Assembly (NCBI GenBank): GCA_004557975.1
Contig: SFEV01000043.1
Span: 1-22,847 of the forward strand
Direction: 5' to 3'
Source: Lachnospiraceae bacterium
GTDB lineage: Bacteria; Bacillota; Clostridia; Lachnospirales; Lachnospiraceae
DNA: 22,847 bases
In this document: piece after piece, positions 6,578-14,279 of the stretch
Layout of the letters: every line of letters begins with the position of its first letter
Position numbering within the stretch: the first letter of the stretch is position 1
Translations under genes and position numbers: made by a program
The notes under the pieces: model-generated
What the model was told of the DNA's origin: nothing
Seen by the model: the letters and a program-made list of their open reading frames with translations, nothing else
The model's database searches: none

Positions 6578-7492
6578 ATGTGCCCGAAGGATAACAGAGG
6601 ACAGAGCAGAAATAAAAATCAGATGCGCATGCTGGATATGCATGCGCATCTGCCGTCTCCGGCGCAGGAAGACGGAGCGAAAGAGACAGAAATACAGAGA
6701 GCTGCGGTAAAGTCAGAGGCTCTGCGGGAAATGAAATTCAGACTGGAACACGGCATTTCCACGTGCTTCAGCTGTGGGACGCCCGGGGAATGGAAATTCT
6801 GCATGCAAACAAGTTCTGAGCTGACGGCGCAGCGGCCGGATGAACAGAAACGCGGAATCTATCTCAGCTTTGCCGTTCACCCGTGGTACAGTGACCGTTT
6901 CTGTCCGGAGGATTACATGGACTGTTTTCAGGCGTGTGATGTTGTCGGTGAGGCAGGGATGGACTCTGTCTGGTGCGGTGTGCCTCTGGACGTTCAAAAG
7001 AGCGTGTTTGAACGTCAGCTCCGGATTGCTGCCGACCTGAAAAAGCCTGTCATTCTGCACACGAAAGGAATGGAAGCGCAGATTGCCGATATGGTACGTG
7101 ATTTTCCGGGAAAGATCTGTGTGCACTGGTATTCCGGGGATATCCGCACCTTCGAAAAATTTCTGGAGCTGGGCTGCTGGTTTACTCTGGGACCGGATCT
7201 GTCACGCATCTGCAGAAATGCAGAGAACGGGAGCGAGAGGGTCGGAGACAGTGACAGAGCTTCTGAAAAGCTGTATCGATACATGATTGAGAATATTCCT
7301 GCTCAGAAGCTGTTCGTCGAGACAGACGGACTCTCTGCTGTGGCATGGGCGTACGATGTCAGCCGCTTTGAGCTGGAGAATTTGCCGGGAATTCTGCAGA
7401 ACAATCTGAAATTTGTGTCTGATGTGAAAGGAATACCTGCAGAGATGATGCAGCAGATGGTTTTTGAGAATCTGGAGAGCTTTCTCAGTTAA
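6578..7492 (+). CDS. TatD-family metal-dependent hydrolase
   Basis: Amidohydrolase-fold metalloenzyme of the TatD family, whose characterised members are metal-dependent nucleases; the substrate here is unknown. Metal ligands are visible in order: HAH in LDMHAHL (about residue 21), Glu in VGEAGMDS, His in VILHTKG, His in CVHWYSG and Asp in FVETDG. At 304 aa it is longer than typical TatD proteins (about 260 aa), with extra sequence after the HxH motif (PAQEDGAKETE region) and near residue 220. It starts 1 base after the ATPase stop (TAAaATG), so translation is probably coupled. A nuclease-type gene in an importer operon suggests a different, small-molecule substrate, but that is inference. 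Confidence 0.85.
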   Translation: MCPKDNRGQSRNKNQMRMLDMHAHLPSPAQEDGAKETEIQRAAVKSEALREMKFRLEHGISTCFSCGTPGEWKFCMQTSSELTAQRPDEQKRGIYLSFAVHPWYSDRFCPEDYMDCFQACDVVGEAGMDSVWCGVPLDVQKSVFERQLRIAADLKKPVILHTKGMEAQIADMVRDFPGKICVHWYSGDIRTFEKFLELGCWFTLGPDLSRICRNAENGSERVGDSDRASEKLYRYMIENIPAQKLFVETDGLSAVAWAYDVSRFELENLPGILQNNLKFVSDVKGIPAEMMQQMVFENLESFLS

Positions 7493-7528
7493 GAGAGACG
7501 GAGTGAGAAGTCTGTAAATTTTGGCTGT

Positions 7529-7591
7529 AAAAAAATCCCGTGGCCGGATAAGCTGTGATATGTTCACTGAATATCCGGTCACGGGATTTTT
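7529..7591. terminator. Strong bidirectional intrinsic terminator
   Basis: A 20-bp stem (arms 7531-7550 and 7572-7591, one G-T pair) surrounds a 21-base loop. On the plus strand it ends in TTTTT (7587-7591); on the minus strand it ends in seven T (complement of 7529-7535). It therefore serves the TatD-ending operon from the left and the ABC exporter operon from the right. Confidence 0.9.
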
Positions 7592-7642
7592 AACCGAAGC
7601 AAGTAAGTCCCCCACTTCAAATGCGCAGAGCATTAAGTAGCG
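7588..7642. repeat. 55-bp intergenic repeat, copy 1
   Basis: This matches 14042-14096 at 51 of 55 positions. It begins TTTTAACCGAAGCAAGTAAG, overlapping the T-run of the terminator, and contains a hairpin AATGC-gcaga-GCATT flanked by ACTT/AAGT. Most differences fall in or near the stem: outside the AATGC helix the hairpin is weaker here than in copy 2. Its minus strand would be transcribed in the 3' untranslated part of the exporter operon. Bases 7643-7745 hold a further small hairpin (AGCGGAT/ATCCGCT, 7644-7664) and no gene. Confidence 0.85.
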
Positions 7643-7745
7643 AAGCGGATTGCGAATATCCGCTTGACTTCAGGAACGCCGGAAGCCCATCTTCTTTCAG
7701 GATGAAAGATTGGAAATATGCCGACAGAGAAAGAAAAGACAGCAG

Positions 7746-9650
7746 TCAGGCGCTGATGGAGCTTCCCGTATACAGCTGATAATACTTTCCTTTCTCTTCC
7801 ATAAGCTGTTCATGGGTACCGCGCTCGATGATGCGTCCCTGTTCCAGTACCATGATGCAGTCGGAATTGCGTACGGTGGACAGTCTGTGGGCGATTACAA
7901 ACGTTGTCCTGCCCTTCATCAGACGGTCCATACCCTCCTGCACAATGCGTTCCGTTCTGGTATCGATGGAACTGGTAGCCTCATCTAGGATCAGAACAGG
8001 AGGATCTGCAATGGCGGCGCGGGCGATGGCGAGAAGCTGCCGCTGCCCCTGGCTTAAGCTGGCTCCGTCGCCGGTCAGCAGCGTATCGTAGCCCTGGGGA
8101 AGCCTGCGGATGAAACCGTCTGCATTTGCAAGTTTTGCAGCGGCAATGATTTCTTCGTCCGTTGCATCCAGCTTGCCGAAGCGGATATTTTCTTTGACTG
8201 TACCGGTAAACAGGTGCGTATCCTGCAGCACAATACCGAGAGAACGGCGCAGGTCTGCTTTCCTGATTTTATTGATATTGATGCCGTCATAGCGGATTTT
8301 TCCGTCCTGGATATCGTAAAAGCGGTTGATCAGGTTTGTGATGGTGGTTTTTCCAGCACCGGTGGAGCCGACAAAAGCAATTTTCTGTCCCGGCTTTGCG
8401 TACAGCTTCACATCGTGCAGTACGATCTTGTCATCATTGTAGCCGAAGTCGACGCCGTCAAACACCACGTCTCCGCGCAGCTCTTTATAATCCACAGATC
8501 CGTCTGCCTGATGGGTGTGCTTCCATGCCCAACGTCCCGTACGTTCATCAGTTTCTGTCAGGACGCCGTTTACTTCCTTTGCATTGACCAGCGTCACGTA
8601 GCCGTTATCTGTCTCAGGCTCCTCGTCCATCAGTCGGAAGATACGGTCGGCGCCTGCCATGGCCATGACAATGGCATTGAACTGCTGGCTGACCTGGTTG
8701 ATCGGCATGTTGAAGCTCTTGTTGAAGGTCAGAAAGCTGGCCAGTCCTCCCAGCGTAAATCTTCCGATTCCGTTGAGGGCAAGAATGCCTCCGGTGATGG
8801 CGCATACTACGTAGCTGACATTTCCCAGCTGTGCATTGATCGGGCCGAGAAAGTTGGCAAAGGTATTGGCCCGGTCGGCGCTGACAAACAGTTTTTCGTT
8901 CAGCTCCCTGAAATTTTTCTTGTTCTCTTCCTCGTGGCAGAATACCTTGACCACCTTCTGGCCGGTCATCATTTCTTCGATATATCCGTTGACGGCACCC
9001 AGGTTTTTCTGCTGCTCCAGAAAGTTTTTTCCGCTGTTTGAAACTGCCTTTTTCGTACAGAAGAGCATGATACATACCATGATCAGTGTGACGAAGGTCA
9101 GCGGAACACTGAGAATCAGCATGCTGACAAAAACGCTGACGATAGTGAAAGAGCTGTTGATGATCTGAGGAATACTCTGGCTGATCATCTGGCGCAGTGT
9201 ATCGATATCGTTTGTGTAGATGGACATGATATCGCCGTGAGCGTGGGTGTCAAAGTATTTGATGGGAAGCTGTTCCATATGAGAAAACAGATCATCGCGC
9301 AGATTGCGCAGAACGCCCTGTGTCACATTGACCATAATGCGGTTGTACGCATACGTGGAAACAACACCGATCCCGTAGAAAACGGCGACGCGGCCGATTG
9401 CCCTGGCAAGCGGCGCAAAGTCAGGATGATCGGTCAGAAGGAACGGCGTGATGTAGTCATCAATCAGATTTTTCGTAAACATGGTGCCCTGCACGTTAGC
9501 AATGACTCCGGCAAAAATCAGGAAAAAGACACAGATACAGTGGTACCTGTAATCCTTGAAAATGTAGCGCATCAGGCGCATCAGAAGCTTTCCGGGATTT
9601 TGTACCTGCGGCTTCTGCCCGCGCGGTACACGGTTCATGGGACCTGCCAT
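7746..9650 (-). CDS. ABC exporter half-transporter, catalytically intact subunit
   Basis: Multidrug/lipid-type ABC exporter subunit with fused membrane and nucleotide-binding domains, acting as a heterodimer with the product of the gene just upstream. The membrane domain covers about residues 30-340. An unusual insert of roughly 50 residues (about 345-395, rich in Thr, Asp and Trp) precedes the ATPase domain. Walker A GSTGAGKTT (428-436), Walker B VLILDE with catalytic Glu 557 and H-loop His 588 are all present. The signature is LSQGQ (532-536), not LSGGQ. In such heterodimers the altered signature faces the partner's degenerate site. ATG 9650 is chosen because it follows the upstream TAA by 1 base; ATG 9671 is an alternative. 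634 aa, resembling the YheH/BmrD/LmrD side of known pairs. Confidence 0.9.
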   Translation of the reverse strand: MAGPMNRVPRGQKPQVQNPGKLLMRLMRYIFKDYRYHCICVFFLIFAGVIANVQGTMFTKNLIDDYITPFLLTDHPDFAPLARAIGRVAVFYGIGVVSTYAYNRIMVNVTQGVLRNLRDDLFSHMEQLPIKYFDTHAHGDIMSIYTNDIDTLRQMISQSIPQIINSSFTIVSVFVSMLILSVPLTFVTLIMVCIMLFCTKKAVSNSGKNFLEQQKNLGAVNGYIEEMMTGQKVVKVFCHEEENKKNFRELNEKLFVSADRANTFANFLGPINAQLGNVSYVVCAITGGILALNGIGRFTLGGLASFLTFNKSFNMPINQVSQQFNAIVMAMAGADRIFRLMDEEPETDNGYVTLVNAKEVNGVLTETDERTGRWAWKHTHQADGSVDYKELRGDVVFDGVDFGYNDDKIVLHDVKLYAKPGQKIAFVGSTGAGKTTITNLINRFYDIQDGKIRYDGININKIRKADLRRSLGIVLQDTHLFTGTVKENIRFGKLDATDEEIIAAAKLANADGFIRRLPQGYDTLLTGDGASLSQGQRQLLAIARAAIADPPVLILDEATSSIDTRTERIVQEGMDRLMKGRTTFVIAHRLSTVRNSDCIMVLEQGRIIERGTHEQLMEEKGKYYQLYTGSSISA

Positions 9651-9651
9651 T

Positions 9652-11400
9652 TTATTCACCTGCCCTTTCATCAAAATCTCCGCCGCCGCTGGTCTGAGAT
9701 TCGTACACTTCACGGTAAATCTCGTTGGAAGCAAGCAGCTCTTCGTGTGTTCCGAAACCGCTGATCTGCCCTTCATCCATGACAATGATGCGGTCTGCAT
9801 CCTGCACACTGGAGATTCGCTGTGCAATAATCAGTTTGGTGGTATCCGGGATATCCTCCCGGAATGCACGGCGGATTCTTGCGTCGGTGGCAGTATCCAC
9901 GGCGCTTGTACTGTCATCGAGAATCAGGATTTTCGGCTTTTTCAGAAGAGCACGGGCGATACAGAGCCGCTGCTTCTGGCCGCCGGATACGTTCGTACCG
10001 CCCTGCTCAATGCGGGTGTTGTAGCCGTCCGGGAAGGAACGCACGAAGTCATCTGCGCATGCGAGACGGCACGCTTCCCGGCATTCTTCATCCGTTGCGT
10101 TGAGATTGCCCCAGCGTAGGTTGTCATAGATTGTGCCGGAGAAGAGAACGTTATTCTGCAGTACGACAGACACCTGATTTCGGAGCACTTCCATATCGTA
10201 TTCCCTGACATCGATTCCGCTGACCTTTACGGCGCCCTGCGTCACATCGTACAGACGGCTGATCAGCGAGACAAGGCTTGACTTGGCACTTCCGGTTCCG
10301 CCGATGATGCCGATGGTTTCACCTGAACGGATGGAGAGACAGACGTCCTTCAGGACCGGTTCCTCGCTGCCCTCGCGGTAGGAAAAGCTTACGTGGTCAA
10401 ATTCAATGCTTCCGTTATCGACATCCATGACCGGATGGGGCGGATTCTGCAGCATACTGGTCTCATTCAGCACTTCGCTGACACGCTCCATGCTGGCTGT
10501 ACTCATGGAAATCATGACAAACGCCATGGACAGCATCATAAGGCTTGAAAGGATATTCATGCAGTACGCCAGAAGGCTCATGAGCTCTCCCGTAGTGAGT
10601 GTGCTGCTGACAATCATTTTCGCGCCGATCCAGCTGATCAGGATAATGCATGTGTAGACGGTAAACTGCATCAGAGGTGCATTGACTATCACGTTGCACT
10701 CAGCCCTGACGAAGATGCGGTAAATATTTTCGCTTGCTTTTTTCAGCTTTGATGTTTCCTGATCCTCGCGCACGTATGCTTTGACCACACGGATGGCAGA
10801 TACATTTTCCTGAATGGATGCGTTGAGATCATCATACTTTGGAAAGGCCATGCGGAAGTAGCTGGTCGCATGCCTTATAATAAAGAAAAGAATCGTTCCG
10901 AGAAACAGGACAGCAACCAGATAAATACTGGCCAGACGGGCGTTGATGGTAAACGCCATAATCAGAGCACAGATCATGCTTGACGGAGCACGCATCATCA
11001 TACGCAGTATCATCTGATAGGCGTTTTGGATATTTGTGACATCTGTAGTCAGACGGGTAACAAGGCCTGCTGTACTGAATTTGTCAATGTTGGCAAAGGA
11101 AAAGGTCTGAATGTGATTAAACATACTTTCCCTGAGATTCTTTGCCAGACCGGCAGATGCTTTTGCTCCGAATCGGCCGCCGCCGATGCCGGCAAACAGG
11201 CCGATCAGCGCCACAACTATCATCAGGCCGCCGGTCCGGTAAATGTGCGAAATGTTGCCCGCGTTGACTCCATCGTCGATGATGGACGCCATCAGAAACG
11301 GGATCATTGTCTCCATCAGGACCTCCAGTATCATGAAAACGGGTGTGATGAGGGAGGCTCGTTTGTACTCTCTGACTTCTTTTAAAATTGTCCGGATCAT
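9652..11400 (-). CDS. ABC exporter half-transporter, degenerate-site subunit
   Basis: Partner of the downstream exporter subunit, 582 aa with an N-terminal six-helix domain (about residues 15-310) and a C-terminal ATPase domain. Its signature VSGGQ (471-475) is canonical. Its own nucleotide site is altered at three positions: Walker A GGTGSAKSS has Ala for the last Gly (372), Walker B ends ILILDD with Asp in place of catalytic Glu (496), and the H-loop His is Gln (527, IIAQRIS). This is the pattern of the regulatory, non-hydrolysing site of heterodimeric exporters such as TM287/288, BmrCD and LmrCD. AGGAG precedes ATG 11400 on the minus strand. First gene of the operon. Substrate cannot be deduced. 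Confidence 0.9.
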   Translation of the reverse strand: MIRTILKEVREYKRASLITPVFMILEVLMETMIPFLMASIIDDGVNAGNISHIYRTGGLMIVVALIGLFAGIGGGRFGAKASAGLAKNLRESMFNHIQTFSFANIDKFSTAGLVTRLTTDVTNIQNAYQMILRMMMRAPSSMICALIMAFTINARLASIYLVAVLFLGTILFFIIRHATSYFRMAFPKYDDLNASIQENVSAIRVVKAYVREDQETSKLKKASENIYRIFVRAECNVIVNAPLMQFTVYTCIILISWIGAKMIVSSTLTTGELMSLLAYCMNILSSLMMLSMAFVMISMSTASMERVSEVLNETSMLQNPPHPVMDVDNGSIEFDHVSFSYREGSEEPVLKDVCLSIRSGETIGIIGGTGSAKSSLVSLISRLYDVTQGAVKVSGIDVREYDMEVLRNQVSVVLQNNVLFSGTIYDNLRWGNLNATDEECREACRLACADDFVRSFPDGYNTRIEQGGTNVSGGQKQRLCIARALLKKPKILILDDSTSAVDTATDARIRRAFREDIPDTTKLIIAQRISSVQDADRIIVMDEGQISGFGTHEELLASNEIYREVYESQTSGGGDFDERAGE

Positions 11401-11430
11401 TTGGGCTTCTCCTTATTAAATAGTAGATAT

Positions 11431-11458
11431 ACGGCAGATCCCAAAATGGATCTGCCGT
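11431..11458. promoter_or_regulatory. Perfect palindrome at exporter transcription start
   Basis: ACGGCAGATCC (11431-11441) pairs perfectly with GGATCTGCCGT (11448-11458) around a 6-base loop. It begins at the expected +1 of the minus-strand exporter promoter and has no T-tract on either strand. It is a candidate operator or 5' leader hairpin controlling the exporter. No regulator gene is adjacent. Confidence 0.6.
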
Positions 11459-11463
11459 AAAAT

Positions 11464-11492
11464 ATGATAGGTCAGAAAAATTTAAGAGTCAA
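11464..11492 (-). promoter_or_regulatory. Promoter of the ABC exporter operon
   Basis: On the minus strand, TTGACT (complement of 11487-11492) and TATCAT (complement of 11464-11469) are separated by 17 bp. It is divergent from the feoAB promoter, with about 30 bp between the two -35 boxes. Confidence 0.7.
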
Positions 11493-11521
11493 GTGAAAAA
11501 AATGTGTTTTGAGGAAGCCGC

Positions 11522-11550
11522 TTGACATCAGAAAAGAGTAAACATATACT
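11522..11550 (+). promoter_or_regulatory. Promoter of feoAB
   Basis: TTGACA (11522-11527) and TATACT (11545-11550) are spaced by 17 bp, predicting a start near 11557 and a leader of about 145 bases before the feoAB start codon. Confidence 0.78.
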
Positions 11551-11552
11551 AA

Positions 11553-11669
11553 CTTTGTCAGCAGACCGCGGCGGGACAAAGCAGCGGCGAATTGCAGAGG
11601 AGCGCAGATGCGTTATGTCATGCAAAGCATGACGCGCACCTCGCAGCAAGAATGCCGGTGGCATTCTTG
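11553..11669 (+). promoter_or_regulatory. Three-hairpin leader of feoAB
   Basis: Three perfect stems follow one another: CTTTGTC/GACAAAG (11553-11581), GTCATGC-aaa-GCATGAC (11617-11633) and CAAGAATGCC-ggt-GGCATTCTTG (11647-11669). The last ends 15 bases before the GAGGAG ribosome site (11685 region). None has a clear T-tract. They could form a regulatory leader or a dispersed repeat. No known riboswitch class is recognised. Confidence 0.5.
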
Positions 11670-11701
11670 AATTTCAAATGAAAAGAGGAGAAGAGATAAC
11701 C

Positions 11702-14047
11702 ATGACACTGAAGGAACTGGCAATAGGAAAGACAGGTGTTGTCACAGCTGTCGGCGGAGAAGGTGCGCTGCGGCAGCATTTCCTTGACATGGGAGTAATC
11801 CCGGGAGCAGAGGTGACTCTCGTCAAATATGCGCCCATGGGAGATCCGATGGAGCTGCGCATCCATGGATATGAGCTGACTCTGCGTCTTGCAGATGCGC
11901 AGCAGATTGAAGTCAGAGAAATCGACGTACCGAGGGAAGCCATCTCCCCTGCAGAGCACAGCAGGATAAAATCGGAGCATCCGGGACTTGGTGAGGGAGG
12001 CAAGTATCACGTAAAGGCGGATGAGCACCCGCTTTCGGAGGGGACGGTGCTGACATTTGCCCTGGCCGGCAACCAGAACTGCGGAAAGACGACGCTGTTT
12101 AATCAGCTGACAGGCTCGAACCAGCATGTCGGCAATTTTCCGGGTGTAACGGTTGACCGCAAGAGCGGTGCGATCAGGGGACATGCCAATACGGAAATCA
12201 CCGATCTTCCGGGTATATATTCCATGTCGCCGTACAGCTCGGAAGAGATTGTGACGAGACAGTTTATTATAGATGAAAAGCCAAAAGGTATTATCAATAT
12301 TGTGGATGCCACCAACATAGAACGGAATCTGTACCTGACCATGCAGCTGATGGAGCTGGATGTGCCCATGGTGCTGGCGCTGAATATGATGGATGAGGTG
12401 CGAGGCAACGGCGGCTCTGTCAGGATCAATGAGATGGAGGAGATGCTGGGGATTCCGGTGGTTCCCATTTCTGCCGCTAAAAATGAAGGCGTGGAGGAGC
12501 TGGTACGCCATGCGCTGCATGTGGCACAGTATCAGGAACGCCCTGGCAGAACAGATTTCTGCGGGAAGGATGACCACAACGGTGCGGTGCACCGGTGCCT
12601 GCATGGAATCATGCATCTGATTGAAGATCATGCGCAGGACTGCGGAATACCTGTCCGTTTCGCTGCGACAAAGCTCATAGAAGGTGATTCTGTGATTCTG
12701 GAGAGGCTGAATCTCTCCCGGAATGAGCTGGAGATGATGGAGCACATTATCTGTCAGATGGAGGAGGAACGCGGTCTGGACCGCTCAGCTGCCATTGCCG
12801 ATATGCGTTTTGCCTTTATCCAGAAGCTGGTGGATGCGACAGTTGTAAAACCTCAGGAGAGCAGAGAGCACCTGCGCAGCGGCAAAATTGACCGTTTCCT
12901 GACAGGAAAGTACACGGCAATCCCTGCTTTTATCGGAATTATGGGAATTGTATTCTGGCTGACCTTTAACGTCATCGGTGCGTGGCTCCAGGGAATCCTG
13001 GAAATTGCCATCGGCTGGCTGACGGATATCGTGGATGCACAGATGACCGCGTGGAATGTCAACAGTGCAATTCAGTCCCTTGTGATCGACGGAATCTTCA
13101 ACGGTGTCGGCAGTGTTCTGAGCTTCCTGCCGATTATCGTGACACTGTTTTTCTTCCTGTCACTTCTGGAGGACACGGGATATATGGCGCGTGTGGCTTT
13201 TGTGATGGATAAGCTTCTTCGAAAGATCGGTCTTTCCGGAAGAAGCATTGTCCCGATGCTCATAGGCTTCGGATGTACAGTCCCCGGTGTGATGGCCAGC
13301 CGCACACTGCCTTCCGAGCGTGACCGCAAGATGACGATTATGCTCACTCCCTTTATGAGCTGTTCCGCAAAGCTTCCGATCTATGCGTTCTTTACGGCAG
13401 TATTTTTCCCGAAATACGGCGGGCTTGTCATGGTGGGGCTGTATGTGACGGGAATTCTGGTGGGAATTCTTGTTGCGCTGCTGTTTAAAAACAGCCTGTT
13501 CAAGGGCGAGGCGGTGCCGTTTGTCATGGAGCTGCCGAACTACCGGATGCCCGGTGTGCGCAATGTGGCACAGCTTTTGTGGGAAAAAGCGAAGGACTTT
13601 ATGCAGAGAGCCTTCACTGTAATTTTTATTGCGACAATTGTGATCTGGTTTTTGCAGACCTTTGACCTGCAGCTTCGCATGGTCAGCGATTCCAGAGACA
13701 GTATGCTGGCGATGCTTTCCGGTGTGATCGCTCCTGTTTTTGCGCCTCTCGGCTTCGGTGAGTGGCGTTTCTCCACGGCACTGATTACCGGATTTCTGGC
13801 AAAGGAGAGTGTGGTGTCCACGCTTTCTGTTCTGTTTGGAAGCACAGAAGCGCTGCAGGCAGCACTTACGCCTGTTACAGCTGCAGCTCTGCTTGTCTTC
13901 TGTCTGCTCTACACTCCTTGTGTGGCGGCCATCGCGTCGGTGAAGCGTGAGCTTGGCGGCAAATGGGCGTGCGGTGTAGTGTTCGGACAGTGTGCGGTCG
14001 CCTGGATCTGTGCATTTCTGGTACATATGGTGGGCATGTTATTTTAA
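11702..14047 (+). CDS. feoB: Ferrous iron transporter, FeoA-FeoB fusion
   Basis: Inner-membrane Fe(II) uptake protein with a GTPase domain. Residues 1-75 are an FeoA-type SH3-like domain (LRQHFLDMGVIPGAEVTLV), which is usually a separate protein. After a linker comes the G domain: G1 GNQNCGKTT (123-131), G2 GNFPGVTVD, G3 DLPG (168-171), G4 NMMD (228-231) and G5 SAAK (257-260). From about residue 400 a polytopic membrane part follows, with the Gate-type segments (FGCTVPGVMASRTL and LLYTPCVAAIASVKRE) carrying the conserved Cys residues. Total 781 aa. ATG 11702 is chosen because GAGGAG lies just upstream; the frame's earlier ATG 11678 has no ribosome site. No feoC is seen. The stop codon lies inside copy 2 of the 55-bp repeat. 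Confidence 0.94.
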   Translation: MTLKELAIGKTGVVTAVGGEGALRQHFLDMGVIPGAEVTLVKYAPMGDPMELRIHGYELTLRLADAQQIEVREIDVPREAISPAEHSRIKSEHPGLGEGGKYHVKADEHPLSEGTVLTFALAGNQNCGKTTLFNQLTGSNQHVGNFPGVTVDRKSGAIRGHANTEITDLPGIYSMSPYSSEEIVTRQFIIDEKPKGIINIVDATNIERNLYLTMQLMELDVPMVLALNMMDEVRGNGGSVRINEMEEMLGIPVVPISAAKNEGVEELVRHALHVAQYQERPGRTDFCGKDDHNGAVHRCLHGIMHLIEDHAQDCGIPVRFAATKLIEGDSVILERLNLSRNELEMMEHIICQMEEERGLDRSAAIADMRFAFIQKLVDATVVKPQESREHLRSGKIDRFLTGKYTAIPAFIGIMGIVFWLTFNVIGAWLQGILEIAIGWLTDIVDAQMTAWNVNSAIQSLVIDGIFNGVGSVLSFLPIIVTLFFFLSLLEDTGYMARVAFVMDKLLRKIGLSGRSIVPMLIGFGCTVPGVMASRTLPSERDRKMTIMLTPFMSCSAKLPIYAFFTAVFFPKYGGLVMVGLYVTGILVGILVALLFKNSLFKGEAVPFVMELPNYRMPGVRNVAQLLWEKAKDFMQRAFTVIFIATIVIWFLQTFDLQLRMVSDSRDSMLAMLSGVIAPVFAPLGFGEWRFSTALITGFLAKESVVSTLSVLFGSTEALQAALTPVTAAALLVFCLLYTPCVAAIASVKRELGGKWACGVVFGQCAVAWICAFLVHMVGMLF

Positions 14048-14096
14048 CCGAATCAAGTAAGTCCCCCGCTTTAAATGCGCAGAGCATTAAGTGGCG
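14042..14096. repeat. 55-bp intergenic repeat, copy 2
   Basis: Second copy of the element at 7588-7642. It begins TTTTAACCGAATCAAGTAAG, so the feoAB TAA stop (14045-14047) is part of the repeat. The hairpin is CCGCTT, AATGC-gcaga-GCATT, AAGTGG, and it extends with CCCGC/GCGGG. It ends 10 bases before the feoAB terminator. Confidence 0.85.
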
Positions 14097-14105
14097 GGCC
14101 GGGAA

Positions 14106-14133
14106 GAGGGGCTGTTTTTACGGCTCCTTTTTT
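14106..14133 (+). terminator. Intrinsic terminator of feoAB
   Basis: AGGGGCTGT (14107-14115) pairs with ACGGCTCCT (14120-14128), with two G-T pairs and a TTTT loop, followed by a T-run (14128-14133). Confidence 0.85.
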
Positions 14134-14186
14134 GTGGTTCTGTAAGTTCGCGGGGGTATGCGAAACACACTTTTTTAAGAAACCGG

Positions 14187-14215
14187 TTGAGGAAAAGACG
14201 AGATAACGGTATAAT
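14187..14215 (+). promoter_or_regulatory. Promoter of the YbaK-like gene
   Basis: TTGAGG (14187-14192) and a perfect TATAAT (14210-14215) are separated by 17 bp. Because the -10 box overlaps an in-frame ATG at 14214, that ATG cannot be the translation start. Confidence 0.75.
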
Positions 14216-14279
14216 GGAAAACGAATTTCCTGAAACAAAATATCAGGAGACAAAAGAAAAGAGACAGGGGAATAAAAAA

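Noticed and set aside
7620..7633. Minus-strand frames starting MLCAF in both copies of the 55-bp repeat
   Set aside because: The shared peptide comes only from the repeated DNA. No ribosome site is present and the two frames diverge beyond the repeat.
11618..12745. Long minus-strand open frame (375 codons) opposite feoAB
   Set aside because: It lies antisense to the well-supported FeoA-FeoB gene, has His/Arg/Gln-rich low-complexity composition and no recognisable domain. It is a shadow frame.
13160..14026. Minus-strand open frame (288 codons) within feoAB
   Set aside because: Composition is dominated by His, Arg, Gln and Lys, typical of an antisense shadow of a membrane-protein gene.
14091..14279. 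Upstream start codons for the YbaK-like gene
   Set aside because: The -10 box at 14210-14215 and the predicted transcription start near 14222 place these codons outside the mRNA, and they add residues not typical of the family.
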